Shown: positions 41,857 to 64,000 of the stretch, one piece after another
Layout: each line of letters opens with the position of its first letter
How positions within the stretch are numbered: the stretch's first letter is position 1
Assembly: GCF_018812025.1 (NCBI RefSeq)
Contig: NC_063050.1
Coordinates: 13,604,983 to 13,668,982 of the forward strand
Direction: 5' to 3'
Length of the DNA: 64,000 nt
Source: Megalobrama amblycephala
Lineage: Eukaryota > Chordata > Actinopteri > Cypriniformes > Xenocyprididae
Position numbers and translations under genes: made by a program
Notes under the pieces: generated by a model
Database searches by the model: none
What the model saw: only the letters and a program-made list of their open reading frames with translations
Told to the model about the DNA's origin: nothing

Positions 41857-42380
41857 ATGGCACAAGGCAAACAGAAATTTAAGGCGCAGCGACCCGGAGG
41901 AGCTAAAAAGCAACAAAAACCGAAAGGACTCAAGAAGGGAGGTAAAAATATTGTGTTCTTGAGGAGACCGTGTCCTTCTGAACGTAAAAGCGCTCAAACG
42001 AGACTTCTCATTAGCAGCATGCTAAGCAAACGCATTTGCTTATGTACAGTCGCGCATGCGCACTTGTGTTCAGTACCCTGTTTACTCTGTTTCAGGAAGG
42101 ATCATCGCACCCAAAAAAGCACAAGTGGTCCAACAGCAGAAGCTGAAGAAGGTAATACCTGGTTCAGTCCTCATTTAAATGTCTATGTCAAATAATCGTG
42201 ATTTAATTGATGTTTGTGATGCAGGGTTTGGAGGTGGCCATCAGGAACAGGATTGAACACGAAGTCACACAGAGGGCCAGCAAGTCTCTTCATAAGAAAC
42301 TGAGTGTGCTGAAAACTCCCGCAGGGAAAAGCGGGACAGCCGGATCCTCGAAACCAGCTGCTGCTGGCTCATCCAAATGA
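41857..42380 (+). CDS. C19orf53: UPF0390 small basic protein (C19orf53 / leydig cell tumour 10 kDa homologue), 3 exons, 98 aa
   Basis: Exons 41857-41941, 42096-42151, 42225-42380, with GT..AG introns and a continuous frame (297 nt with stop). The protein starts MAQGKQKFKAQ, has a Lys/Gly-rich N-terminal third (KKQQKPKGLKKGGR), the conserved core IIAPKKAQVVQQQKLKK, then IRNRIEHEV and a Ser/Ala/Lys-rich tail. Human C19orf53 has 99 aa with the same core, so this copy is full length. The family's biochemical role is not established; the composition suggests a nuclear or nucleolar RNA-associated protein, which is inference. A GTTTCCGG motif lies 22-29 bp upstream of the ATG and suggests a TATA-less housekeeping promoter. 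The first intron carries CGCGCATGCGCA, an NRF-1-like palindrome, near 42051. Confidence 0.93.
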
Positions 42381-42505
42381 CACAACTGATGCCATCTGCT
42401 GTACAGCCGCTAGGTGGCGCTCACCGCCATATAAAAACACAACTTTACATTGACTGATAGTGTACGGGCCATGATCATTGGGACTTGTGACTGTTATTTT
42501 TATAG

Positions 42506-42511
42506 AATAAA
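42506..42511 (+). terminator. Candidate poly(A) signal of the C19orf53 homologue
   Basis: AATAAA 126 bases after the stop codon, giving a short 3' UTR. Confidence 0.6.
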
Positions 42512-42999
42512 ATGATAAATGATTGTGAGCTTTCATAATATATTCATTTGAACAAACTTTGCCTGGTGACGGTGATTTTACTATGTTATGATCTGGTTTT
42601 ATAGCCCCTTTCCCTTCTTTGTGTGTTTATCTCATAAACCAGAGCCACTTTTTCCACTGTTAAGCAACCGCACACACTTTATTAGTCTGCGAGTGTAAAT
42701 CCCTGAAGGTTTTCCCGCCGTTGTCAAGGACGTGCCGCTCGTTGCCGGCTTCATTTTCTTTGTTCAGCCTCAGCTGTCTGGCGACCTTCAGCTTCCTCTG
42801 ATTGGCTCTCAGTGTGATTGACAGCTTGCCTTCATTGCACAACACTCCTGTTTTGATGCAAGTTACTTTATTAAATCGTCAGGTTTAAATATATAAAGGC
42901 ACAGTGAGCAATTGCACGTTTTGAAATAGCTAAAGAGTTCACGTCCTACTAAACTATGTTCTACCTGACCGTGACTCGTGCATCTCTACAGACAACAGA

Positions 43000-43788
43000 T
43001 TAAAGGATTAGTTCACTTTCAAATGAAAATTAGCACAAGCTTTACTCACCCTCAAGCCATCCTAGGTGTATATGACTTTCTTCTTTCTGATGAACACAAT
43101 CGGAGATATATTAATAAATATCCTGACGCATCCGAGCTTTATAATGTCAGTGAACGGGACCAACGAGTATAAAGCTGAAGAAAGTGTCTCCATCCACATC
43201 TATCATCATAAACGTACTCCACATGGCTCCGGGGGGTTAATAAAGACCTTCTGAAGCGAAGCGATGCGTTTGTGTACAAAAAATATATTTAAACAAGTTA
43301 TGAAGTAAAATATCTAGCTTCCGCCAGACGCCTTCCGTATTTAACTTACGAAGAAAGTGTAAAACTCTCGCAGTTCAAAACGCTTACGCTACATCCTACA
43401 CCTTCCCCATTCAACTTGCGGAAAAAGGGAAGGCGTAGCGTAAGCATTTTAAACTGTGAGAGGCGTTACACTTTTTTCATAAGTAGAATATATTTTACTT
43501 CATAACTTGTTAAATATGGATATTGTTCTTACACAAATGCATCGCTTTGCTTCAGAAGGTCTTTATTATCCCCCCAGAGCCGTGTGGAGTACGTTTATGT
43601 TGGATGGATGCACTTTCTCAAGCTTCAAACATGTTCAATGCCGATATAAAGCTTGGGAGCATTAGGGTGATTATTAATATAACTCCAATTATGTTCATCA
43701 GAAAGAAGAAAGTCATATACACCTAGGAGGGCTTGAGGGTGAGTAAATCATGGGGTAATTTTCATTTTAAAGTGAACTAATCCTTTAA
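43000..43788. mobile_element. TTAA-bounded foldback element, 0.79 kb
   Basis: Begins TTAAAGGATTAGTTCACTTTC and ends AAAGTGAACTAATCCTTTAA. The arms pair through ACTCACCCTCAAGCC / ATATGACTTTCTTCTTTCTG and CCGGGGGG-type motifs. The left arm is longer than the right, so one arm has lost sequence. It lies 39 bp beyond the RGS stop codon. Confidence 0.85.
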
Positions 43789-43827
43789 CTAAATGACTAA
43801 ACAGTGGGTTTGATAGCATGATGCATC

Positions 43828-45503
43828 TCACAGGACTCTGATAGGCTGTTGGCCATAAGAGGAGCGCAGGAAGCGCGGGAATGAGTCTTTGGCCATCAGG
43901 GAGAAGATGCGGTGCTGAGCCTCATCAAACGTGTCCGCCGTGGGCTCCTGCATCAACCCCGTCAACGCCTCACGCGTCTCGCTGTCCAGATTCACCTGAG
44001 AAACATTTCATATGAGCTCAGTGAATATCATCAAACCTGTCAAGAACACGCCTGGGTTATATTTTACTTCAAAATCAGAAGAAGAATAAAAACACACTTT
44101 AGAAAAATTAAATGAAGCCTATTTTTAGGTCAATTAAAAGTACAATATGTAATAATTTTGTCCGCTAGAAGCCTATTCAAAACAAAGGCGTAGCTTGATG
44201 ACGCCAAGTTTTAGAGCGGAATTGGGACATAAAATTTAGAATATCATATTAAATGCTGGATGGCTTGTGTTGATAAATGGCATGCAATTAATTTTAAAAC
44301 ATATTGTATGATGGAGAAAATTATGTATTACTGTTACTAAAAATAAAGCTGCATCTGATTATGCTATGTTAGCTACTTGACAAAATAGTGTTTTTCTCTG
44401 AGGCATGGTAAAGCATGGTACTCGCAAAAAATCAAGAAAATTAGATTTAAACAATAAGACTAAACGTGTTGAGCTATATAACAATAATTCGTTTTCTGTC
44501 TATATCAAAACAGTTGTTTCTTGTCTATTAAAACGTGTAATATATTAAAGTATTTGGTGTTTCCATGGTTTCTACAAAATAAAACCGGAAACCGAGGGTA
44601 ACGCGGGTATGACGCCATTGACAGGCGACTCCTCACACGTCCCGGAGCCTTGGATAAAATTGCAATTTTCTCACAATTTACTAGTTGGAAACATTTGGGA
44701 TATTGTAAGTACTCAAGTGAACAAAATATATAACATTGGCCTATTGGTTTTTGGATATTTTACTGCAAAAATATTACATATTGCACCTTTAAGATGTTTT
44801 GCTTATAACATTTTACAGTTACAGTAAGCACATTTCCCGCCAAAATCTATGCAAAAATAAACATTATATGTAGTAAAACTATTTATTTATATAAATACAT
44901 AATTATACAGATTTTAAAAAAATACATGAATTCGAGCTGCTTTGGTCTCTCACCTCATGAGGAGCGTCGGGGTTGATGAACTGGTTATAGATGTTCTGGG
45001 CTTTTCCCGCCAGTTTGGATTCAGGCGAGTTCTTGTATTCTTCACACGCCAGCCAGAACTCCAGGTTCTCCTCGCTGAACTCTGAGCGCAGGAACCAGCG
45101 GAAAGTCTGAATGCCCACTGAGGAGAGAGCGATTAAAGGTTAATAGCACGATGAGCTTCAGTTTTAAAAACAGAAGCGAAAGTCGCAAGCTGAAGTTTAA
45201 CAGTATAAGGTTAAACCACTGGACGTCCTCTCACGTTTGCTGTTGAGCAGAGACTCCAAGTCCTGAGGCAGCTTTTCCTCATTCGCTCTGAAGAAAAAAA
45301 GTAGATGATTTGTTGAGCTTGTTTATGTCTTAATAATTAGGGTTCTGTACACGTTAACTTCAATCGATAGTATTTCTGGCATAATGTTCATTACCACAAA
45401 AATGACCTCGACGCGCACCTGGTTTTCTTAGAAAAAAAATATGGTTACGGTGACGCACTTACAATGTAAATTGTTTTAAAAGCAGAAACGTGAAGCTTAT
45501 ATT

Positions 45504-45574
<71 letters not shown>

Positions 45575-47001
45575 TACATTAAATCTGTTTAACTTGTACT
45601 TTTTTATATATATTTTGTATTTTTAGGGGATTTTATGGTACTAAATTATATTTGCAGTTGCTAAAGGATTAGTTCACTTCAGAATTAAAAATTTCTGATA
45701 ATTTACTCACCCACATGTCATCCAAGATGTTTATGTTTGTCTTTCTTTTTTCAGTCGAAAAGAAATTAAGAGCATTTGTGGTTAAAAAGTAGCCTACATT
45801 TTTTATTTTTTTGGAAAATGACCGATCGTTTTGCTAAGACTCTTATTCATCGTCTGGGATCATGTAGAGCCCTTAGAAGCTGCACTGAAACTGATATTTG
45901 GACCTTCAACCTGTTGGTAACTGTTGAAGTCAACTATATGGAGAATAATCCTGGAATGTTTTCCTCAAAAACCTTAATTTCTTTTCGACTGAAGAAAGAA
46001 AGACATAAACATCTTGGATTACATGGAGGTGAGTAAATTATCAGGAAATTTTAATTCTGAAGTGAATTAATCCTTTAATATTTAGGATTAATACATTCAC
46101 AACTTTTTGAGCATAGACCTGAAAATGAAATTTATAACTTAAACTGTTATAATTCTTGAATGTTGTGGAGTACAGACTTAAGTCTGTTCTCTTTTTTAAG
46201 ACACTTGACAGATTATTGCTGAAGTGAAAAGCTTAAAAAGTGAGCTTTAAAAAAAGTTATAGAATTTTATGTTTTTTTTGTTATGAAAAAATCACAAAAA
46301 TCTTACATTAAAAGTTTATTTGCAATATATATGTTTTCCATAACACGTTTTACTATAAAAAAAGCCATAAATCTAAACAAGTTGTGTTCCAAATTTGAGG
46401 TTGATATCTCAAAATATGAGCCTTCAGTAAAATTTTGTTTGGGCGCAGTACCAAAGGCTTCCACTAGGTGAAATTTGATTCTGATTCATTTCTAATGCGC
46501 TCATGTTTGACCACGAACGATACAAGTTTGACTATCAATTAAGCTTTTTGAATCATGTCCATGATTTTTTTTTTTGTGTTCACATAGCAAGTGCCAAAAC
46601 CTTTACCAAGTTTCGTAACCAAGTTTAAAGCAGCATAACTGCGCTAATATTGTTATCGTTATATTTATCGTTCTTAGTGTGAACTTAGTGTTTCTTTTTA
46701 AAGAAAAGTGGATACTTTTGTGGTAAGCAACATTATGCCAAAAATGCATATAATTTAATATACTGAACCAAGAAAAGGACTTTAAATGAGAGCAATGCAG
46801 TTGTGTTACCTGTGTTTGTAAACCCATTCCTGCTTTTCGGCCAGGTGGGATAGCTTGACCCTCATGCCCTTCGCCCTGAAACATCAAGACAGTTTCACAT
46901 CCATAAACAATTTTATACTGCAATACAATCTGTCTTTCCACAAACGCAGATACTCACTTCTCCAGGCATGAGGAGGGGATGGCAGACAACCCCTTACACA
47001 T
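43828..47001 (-). CDS. R4-subfamily regulator of G-protein signalling, 5 exons, 164 aa
   Basis: Exons in transcript order: 47001-46958, 46875-46810, 45287-45235, 45117-44954, 43995-43828; GT..AG introns, continuous frame (495 nt with stop). RGS domains speed GTP hydrolysis by Gi/Gq alpha subunits. Seen: N-terminus MCKGLSAIPSSCLEKAKGM, the amphipathic, palmitoylatable lead of RGS4/5/16, then the RGS box from about residue 55: FRWFLRSEFSEENLEFWLA, CEEYKNS, AGKAQNIYNQF, APHEVNLDSETRE, FDEAQHRIFSLM, KDSFPRFLRS. The stop follows almost directly, without the longer C-tail of RGS4/16. The linker between lead and box is short (about 30 residues). I cannot name the orthologue: it resembles RGS5/8/16/21 but matches none closely from memory. 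Two TE copies sit in intron 4 (44134) and intron 2 (45662). Confidence 0.92.
44134..44792. mobile_element. TTAA-bounded element, deletion derivative of 56420-57447
   Basis: The ends TTAAAAGTACAATATGTAAT and ATTACATATTGCACCTTTAA are inverted repeats. Internal blocks (GGCGTAGCTTGATGA, GCTATGTTAGCTACTTGAC, CGCGGGTATGACG) match the reverse complement of 56420-57447, but the central part of that copy is missing here. Lies in RGS intron 4. Confidence 0.8.
45507..45572. repeat. (CA)n microsatellite, about 33 units
   Basis: An uninterrupted CA run in RGS intron 2. Confidence 0.95.
45662..46079. mobile_element. TTAA-type foldback MITE, about 0.42 kb
   Basis: Left TAAAGGATTAGTTCACTTC with ACTCACCCACATGTCATCC; right arm is the inverse, ending AAGTGAATTAATCCTTTA. 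A diverged, shortened relative of the 18173 element, in RGS intron 2. Confidence 0.8.
46283..46480. repeat. Dispersed repeat, copy 1 (copy 2 at 48595-48770)
   Basis: Shares AATCTAAACAAGTTGTGTTC, AATTTGAGGTTGATATCTC and GCTTCCACTAG(G/A)TGA with 48640-48770 in the same orientation. The first copy is in RGS intron 2, the second in the intergenic region beyond the minisatellite. Confidence 0.75.
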
Positions 47002-47082
47002 CACACAACCTGAGAATGGACCTCAAAGAAACGATCAGATGTCTCCAGCACGGTTTGTCTCTGTCTGTCTCTGTGTCCTGCT

Positions 47083-47090
47083 CTTATATA
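47083..47090 (-). promoter_or_regulatory. TATA box of the RGS gene
   Basis: On the minus strand the sequence reads CACTATATAAGAGCAGG, a strong TATA motif about 85 bases before the ATG at 47001. A start site near 47055 would give a 5' UTR of about 50 nt containing GACAGAGACAGACAGAG. TATA promoters are common in inducible R4 RGS genes. Confidence 0.6.
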
Positions 47091-47756
47091 GTGACATTAA
47101 TCTGATCCTGAGATCATGAAACAACACCGACAGCTGTTGGGTGAGAACACAACACAATGACTGTATCTCAGACTAATCACTCGAGTTCAGTGGTGAGTGT
47201 GCTTTGTGTTGACATTTGTACAGTTAGTGTGAACAGCAGCTGACAGCGGTTCTGTTCAGAGAGTGTGTATCTGTGTGTGAATCACCTGTATTTGTGTCGG
47301 GAAAGGGGAGTGAAGGAACAGGTGTGCAGTAGGCTATCTGTGCTGATCTTAGCATGAATTAATGGAATAGCTTGTTTCCAGCCATTGACATTTGTTGAGC
47401 TCTATTATTGATCGTAGCATTTAAGAAGAAGTGATGGCGAATGCATTTAAAATTAACATTATTGTTCTCATGTTGCATAATTTTCCCTGCTGGAAAACAG
47501 AGAACAAACAAAAGGGATAGTTTCAGCAAAAAACTACTTGGGTGCTCCTCGCGTGACGGTCAAAAATTACCAATATTTTTATTTTTTATTATTTCATTGA
47601 AATGAATGAACTATATTTTAGATCGATAATGTTTTTTATTTATTATTTTGTATTTTTAGGGGATTTGATAACTTGCAGGACAAGTTTATCCCTTCTCAGC
47701 GTGAGAAATACAAGGTGTGGCGTGTGAACTGGTTGAAATGCGTGAGACTTGAGACC

Positions 47757-48534
47757 CCTGAATTATGTTGAAATAAAGAGTTATTATGTTGAAATAAGGA
47801 CTTAATAACTCAAAATAGCAAGTTATTGTCGAAATGACGAGATATTATGTCGAAATAACTTAATATCTCGAAATAATGAGTTATGTCGAAATAAAATATT
47901 ATGTTGAAATAACAAGATATTATGTTGAAAAAACAAGTTGTCAAAAAAACGAGATATGTCAAAATAATGAGTTATTATGTTGAAATAAGGAATTGTATCA
48001 AAATAATGACAACTCAAAATAGCAAGTTATTGTCGAAATGAGATATTATGTCGAAATAACTTAATATCTCAAAATAACGAGTTATGTCGAAATAATGAGA
48101 TATCATGTTGAAATAACGTGTTATGTTGAAATAAGGACTTGTGTCGAAATAACGACTTAACTCAAAATAGCAAGTTATTGTCAAAATGATGAGATATTAT
48201 GTCGAAATAACAACTTAATATCGAAATAACGAGTTATGTCGAAATAATGAGATATGTCGAAATAACAAGATATCATGTTGAAATAGCGTGTTATGTTGAA
48301 ATAAGGACTTATGTCAAAATAATGACTTAACTCAAAATAGCAAGTTATTGTCAAAATTATGAGATATGTCGAAATAACTTAATACCTCGAAATAACGAGT
48401 TATATCGAAATAAGATATTATGTTGAAATAATGAGATATTATGTTGACATATCGAGATATTATGTCGAAATAAGTTATGTTGAAATAAAGAGTTGTTATG
48501 TTGAAAGAACAAGTTATGTCGAAATAACGAGACG
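47757..48534. repeat. Self-complementary minisatellite, unit GTTATGTCGAAATAACGAG-like
   Basis: About 0.78 kb of imperfect tandem units mixing TTATGTCGAAATAA, GAGATATTATG, AACTCAAAATAGCAAG and TGTTGAAATAAGG. Each unit is nearly its own reverse complement (GTTATGTCGAAATAAC vs GTTATTTCGACATAAC). It lies between the divergently transcribed RGS and carrier genes. Confidence 0.9.
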
Positions 48535-48594
48535 TTTTCTTTTCCCCCACCCCACCATGCGGTTTAGGGCTTCTGTACAAAAATATTATTTTAA

Positions 48595-48770
48595 ATTTTT
48601 ATACTAAATATATATTTTCCAAAACACATTTTACTCTAAAACTGTAAAACTGAGTAAATCAAAGCCATTAATCTAAACAAGTTGTGTTCCAAATTTGAGG
48701 TTGATATCTCAAAAAGTTATCTTTCAGAAAGATTTTGTTTGGACGCAGTACTTAATGCTTCCACTAGATG
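48595..48770. repeat. Dispersed repeat, copy 2
   Basis: Counterpart of 46283-46480, starting at about ATATATATTTTCCAAAACAC and running through GCTTCCACTAGATGA. It is followed by a further weak match (CATGATTTTCTTTTTT and CATGGCATGTG) to 46556-46590. Confidence 0.7.
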
Positions 48771-49039
48771 ATTTTTCCCCCATTTGTTTCTGCAAACAGT
48801 ACAAGTGTGACAAATTTTTTTTCAGGACCATTCAACCTTTTCGAATCATGATGTCCATGATTTTCTTTTTTCTTTTTTTTACATGGCATGTGTCAAAACG
48901 TTTCGTACCATTCCGAAGTGAAAAATTAAAAAAAAAAAAAAAAAAAGTAAATTTTTTCGGTCATTAATGACCGAAGAGTACCAGAGGGTATTTGAGGATG
49001 TTCCTCACATAAATCTATCAAATGACTTCATTTTTTTAA

Positions 49040-49200
49040 AGCTTGATATCATTCATCTATTGACTTTTTTATATAATAATGACTTTTTTAAATAAAAACC
49101 TTTTTGTGTTTCATGGAAGACAGAAAGTCATATGCATTCAAAAAGACATGAGGGCGAGTAAATATTGCCAGAATGTTTGGGTGAACTATCCACCCTTTGA
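49040..49200. mobile_element. Foldback MITE fragment (one arm)
   Basis: Contains AGAAAGTCATATGCATTC, GGCGAGTAAATATTG and GGGTGAACTATCCACCCTTT, the pattern of the right arm of the GGGTTAGTTCACC-type elements seen at 62595. No left arm is apparent. Confidence 0.45.
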
Positions 49201-50040
49201 GGTGGTCAAACTGGTTTTTGCCACATAGTAGCTGTTTTTTTGGATGTCTACTAGGTCTAACCAAACTGACAAAAATGCTCTACTTCTACCAGATCAAAAA
49301 CTGGCAAGCCGTTTATCTGATCTAGACCGGCTTATGATCTAAACAACCAGTCTGGACCATCTAACCATGCAAAACCAGCTATTTTTTCATATTAGATGTG
49401 TTTGTCTACTCTCAATCGTTTGACTAACTTAGCTTGACTATATGTTCTCCTTATCACACACTGTGCTTTTACAGTGAGGTCTGATAAGCTAGTGCATGTC
49501 ATTTATCTGCAGAGTCATTGGTGATTGACTCAGAGAAGTTGCTGCATTTAATTAGACCTGATTTAACACTATTTCTCTCTTAATACTTCAGGTTGGGATA
49601 TTTTGGGCCATATCTGCTTAAATCACTCATGTGTTGGCAAAAGGAAGCCCCTCCTGAGGGTGTAATCTGAAGCCGCTGTTGTATCGGTGAGTTGCGGCGG
49701 CATTAAGTCACTGCAGTCCTCGACACGCGTTTCATACGCGTTCATCATGTTTTGACGCATGAAGACAGCGCGGTACTTTCAGCTCGTTTTAAAATATCGC
49801 AGTGCTGCTTATGGATACAAACAGGTAGCGCGTGGATTTCTTGGACGTACTGTATTCATGATTGTGAAAGCTTCCTGGTTCTCGCGCGACAAACAGCTGT
49901 TTGACACCATCTGCAAAGCGCGAGCTTCGCGAGGGGGTTTAATTCGCTAACGGCTCCTTTTTTGGACGCACGCACAACGCGTCCTTCCGTCTTTGACCGA
50001 GCCGATGCGTCTCCGCGGGTGACCGTGCGCGGATATCATC

Positions 50041-61638
<11,598 letters not shown>

Positions 61639-62037
61639 GAGAGAGAGAGAGAGAGAGTCAGGTCATGAGAAAAAACAGACTCCAATTAAACCTGACAGAA
61701 TGATAAGACCAGTTTATTTAAGCCTACAATATATAAGATCACTGGAGTGATGTTCACCAAAAACAGCGGATGTGAGGATGAACGATGAACTGATAGAAAA
61801 CACTGAAATATGCAGAATCTAAGTGCTGTCCTGATCCATTCCTGAATTACTGAGGTTCATGATGTGTTCTTCATGTCAACAGGGCCCTGATATTCAGGTA
61901 TACAGGGTACACTCCTCTGGACGCGGTAAAATGAACGCTTGTGTGTATGTGTCTGTGTGAGCATGTGCTGTACTGCGTGTATGTGTGTGTGTGTTTAACC
62001 CAGTGCACACACTACTGAACACCAAATGGGAATGGAC

Positions 62038-62043
62038 AATAAA
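62038..62043 (+). terminator. Candidate poly(A) signal of the carrier gene
   Basis: AATAAA 400 bases after the stop codon at 61638, with no competing hexamer that I saw before it. Confidence 0.5.
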
Positions 62044-62594
62044 CTAACTTCCTTCTTTTGAACTCATAGTACGATTGAAAGTGCCTCTGTTTCGAGAAAC
62101 ATGTATGTTTAATCAACCGTGCTCCAGTAGTTCGCCTCTTCTACTGTACTGAAACCCCCAGAATCATCATCGCAGTGAGGCGAGAGTTCTGGAATTCTCA
62201 ACTCAAGATTCCGGAACTCAAGTTTAACTGATTCTAAAATCCTGCACTACTTCCCAGTTTGCAAACTATCCACATCCATAGTGTCAAAACACAAGATGTC
62301 ACTCCTGAAACACATTTAAATTATCTTCTGAACATCGATTTGCACGGAAATTCATTGTGCTTGTGTTTCATGAATAATGCCCTCAAAATGGAATACTTCT
62401 TTTAGTGGATTTTCTTCAAAGCATGAATTCATGCATGTTTTTTTTTTGGCTAATATTGCCCCCCAACCCTGTACAAGATAACTTTTGTGATGGATCTCTT
62501 TCGACTTTTTCAGATGAAGAAAAGTATCGAGGAATGCAAGGCTGAAACTGCAGCAGCAGTTTTTGAATGTATATGATTTTAACAAAAGTAGATG

Positions 62595-63305
62595 TTAAAG
62601 GGTTAGTTCACCCAAAAATGAAAATAATGTCATTTATTACTCACCCTCATGTTGTTCTACACCTGTAAGACCTTCGTTCATTTTCAGAACACAAATTAAG
62701 ATATTTTTGATGAAATCCGATGGCTCAGTGAGGCCTCTATTGAGAGCAAAGCCTTTGAAACTCTCAAGATCCATAAAGGTACTAAAAACATATTTAAATC
62801 AGTTCATGTGAGTTCAGTGGTTCTATCTTAATATTATAAAGCGACAAGAATACCTTTTGTACGCCAAAAAAAAAAAAATAAAAAATAACGACTTTTCAAC
62901 AATATCTCATGATGGCCGATTTCAAAACACTGCTTCAGAGCTTTGCGAATCGAATCAATGATTCGAATCTCCTATCAAACGGCTAAACTGCTGAAATCAT
63001 GTGACTTTGGTGCTCCGAACCACTGATTCGATTCATAAACCTCAGAAGCTTCATGAATCAGTGTTTTGAAATCGGCCATCACTAAATATTGTTGAAAAGT
63101 CGTTCTTTTGTTGTTGTTGTTTTTTTTGGTGCACAAAAGGTATTCTTATTGCTTTATAATATTAATTTTGAACCACTGAACTCACATGAACGGATTTAAA
63201 TATGAAATATATCTGAAGATGAACGAAGGTCTTACGGGTGTGGAACGACATGAAGGCGAGTAATAAATGACATTATTTTCATTTTTGGGTGAAATAACCC
63301 TTTAA
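62595..63305. mobile_element. TTAA-bounded foldback element, 0.71 kb
   Basis: Left TTAAAGGGTTAGTTCACCC, right GGGTGAAATAACCCTTTAA. The arms of about 300 bp pair through ATGAAAATAATGTCATTTAT and GATGAAATCCGATGG-type blocks. The centre carries the inverted ATTCGAATC...GATTCGATTC and ATCGGCCATCA motifs. No transposase. Confidence 0.85.
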
Positions 63306-63352
63306 TGCTAAGAAACAAACAGTAATTCTGTGATATCAGAACACGGTTAATG

Positions 63353-63453
63353 GCATACTGTCTTACTACATACTCAGAAGTACATACTTTCCCATCACCA
63401 GTGAAGTACGTACTTTCAGTTTGTAGTCTAAGTATATGAATTGGGATGCATCC
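63353..63453. mobile_element. Fragment of the TGCATCCCAA-end element family
   Basis: Contains CATACTTTCCC and AGTATATGAATTGGGATGCA, resembling the right end of the 3059-4486 element. Confidence 0.45.
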
Positions 63454-63837
63454 TTGGAGTTGTGTTTAAATAACTGTTACCCTCAATGCATGAGGTACTG
63501 TAGCCTACAATTTGGAGCAGAAAGCCTTATGGACTCACGAATGGGAGAGAGTGAGTGTGTGTGTTCGTTTCTTGATTTTTGACCCTTCAGGAGAAATAGA
63601 AAAAAAGCAAAAAAGACTTTCCTTGGATCACTTCTAGGTCAATGTGCTCTGTACTTTATCACCTCTTTCAGCAGATGTATTCTGATAGACAGTTTGGATG
63701 TGTTAAGACGAAATCTGCACCCTCATGTTTCCACAAAATTCGAACACCTTTCATTCACAAAATTCCACTCGCATTTCAAGTCTCAAATTGAATTTAGTTT
63801 CTTTTAGTCGGTCCATTAGCATATCCATATCCAACAG

Positions 63838-64000
63838 TTAAAGGGTTAGTTCACCCAAAAATGAAAATAATGTCATTAATTACTCACCCTCATGTCGATC
63901 TACACCTGTAAGACCTTCATTCATCTTCAGAACACAAATTAAGATATTGTTGATGAAATCTGATGGTTCAATGAGGCCTCTAGAGCAAAGCCATTGAAAC
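63838..64000. mobile_element. Foldback element, left arm, cut by the window edge
   Basis: Starts TTAAAGGGTTAGTTCACCC and follows the 62595 element closely for its whole visible length. The right arm would lie beyond the window. Confidence 0.75.

Noticed and set aside
47757..48534. Possible CRISPR-like array or regulatory operator array
   Set aside because: Repeats are contiguous and drift gradually; there are no spacers and no associated cas genes.

Overview
The window is nuclear DNA from a bony fish, most likely a cyprinid (zebrafish or carp relative). This rests on intron-rich vertebrate genes with GT..AG junctions and on very dense short inverted-repeat DNA transposons, tRNA-derived SINEs and CA/TA microsatellites of the kind typical of cyprinid genomes. 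I see no bacterial, viral or organellar genes, no CRISPR array and no operon.

Five protein-coding genes can be assembled exon by exon, each with a continuous reading frame. (1) peli1-type Pellino E3 ubiquitin ligase, + strand, six coding exons, 11878-17341, 444 aa, probably with a distant 5' non-coding exon near 800-999. (2) vps54, the GARP-complex tethering subunit, + strand, 22 coding exons, 22228-39693, 991 aa. (3) A small basic UPF0390 protein (C19orf53 / leydig cell tumour 10 kDa homologue), + strand, three exons, 41857-42380, 98 aa. (4) An R4-type RGS protein starting Met-Cys, - strand, five exons, 47001-43828, 164 aa. (5) A SCaMC-type calcium-regulated mitochondrial ATP-Mg/Pi carrier (SLC25A24-like), + strand, ten exons, 50041-61638, 481 aa.

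Layout. 1-11.8 kb: promoter-like sequence and presumed first intron of peli1, filled with satellites and transposons, including an inverted pair at 9.15-10.68 kb. 11.9-18.1 kb: peli1, with a 1.46-kb minisatellite in intron 4. 18.2-41.2 kb: a foldback element, the vps54 promoter and vps54, whose introns hold a SINE, a 400-bp internal duplication and a 1.55-kb near-perfect palindrome. 41.8-42.5 kb: the small basic protein. 43.0-47.1 kb: the RGS gene, with a foldback element 39 bp past its stop codon. 47.7-48.5 kb: a self-complementary minisatellite. 50.0-62.0 kb: the carrier gene, with a hAT-like element showing target duplications in intron 1. 62.6-64.0 kb: more foldback elements.

These are unrelated housekeeping and signalling genes, not one pathway. 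The peli1-vps54 head-to-tail order matches human 2p14. No new biological system is evident. The points most worth following up are the acidic insert inside the Pellino zinc domain, the transcribed palindrome in vps54, the RGS Met-Cys N-terminus and transposon-embedded 3' end, and the minisatellites.
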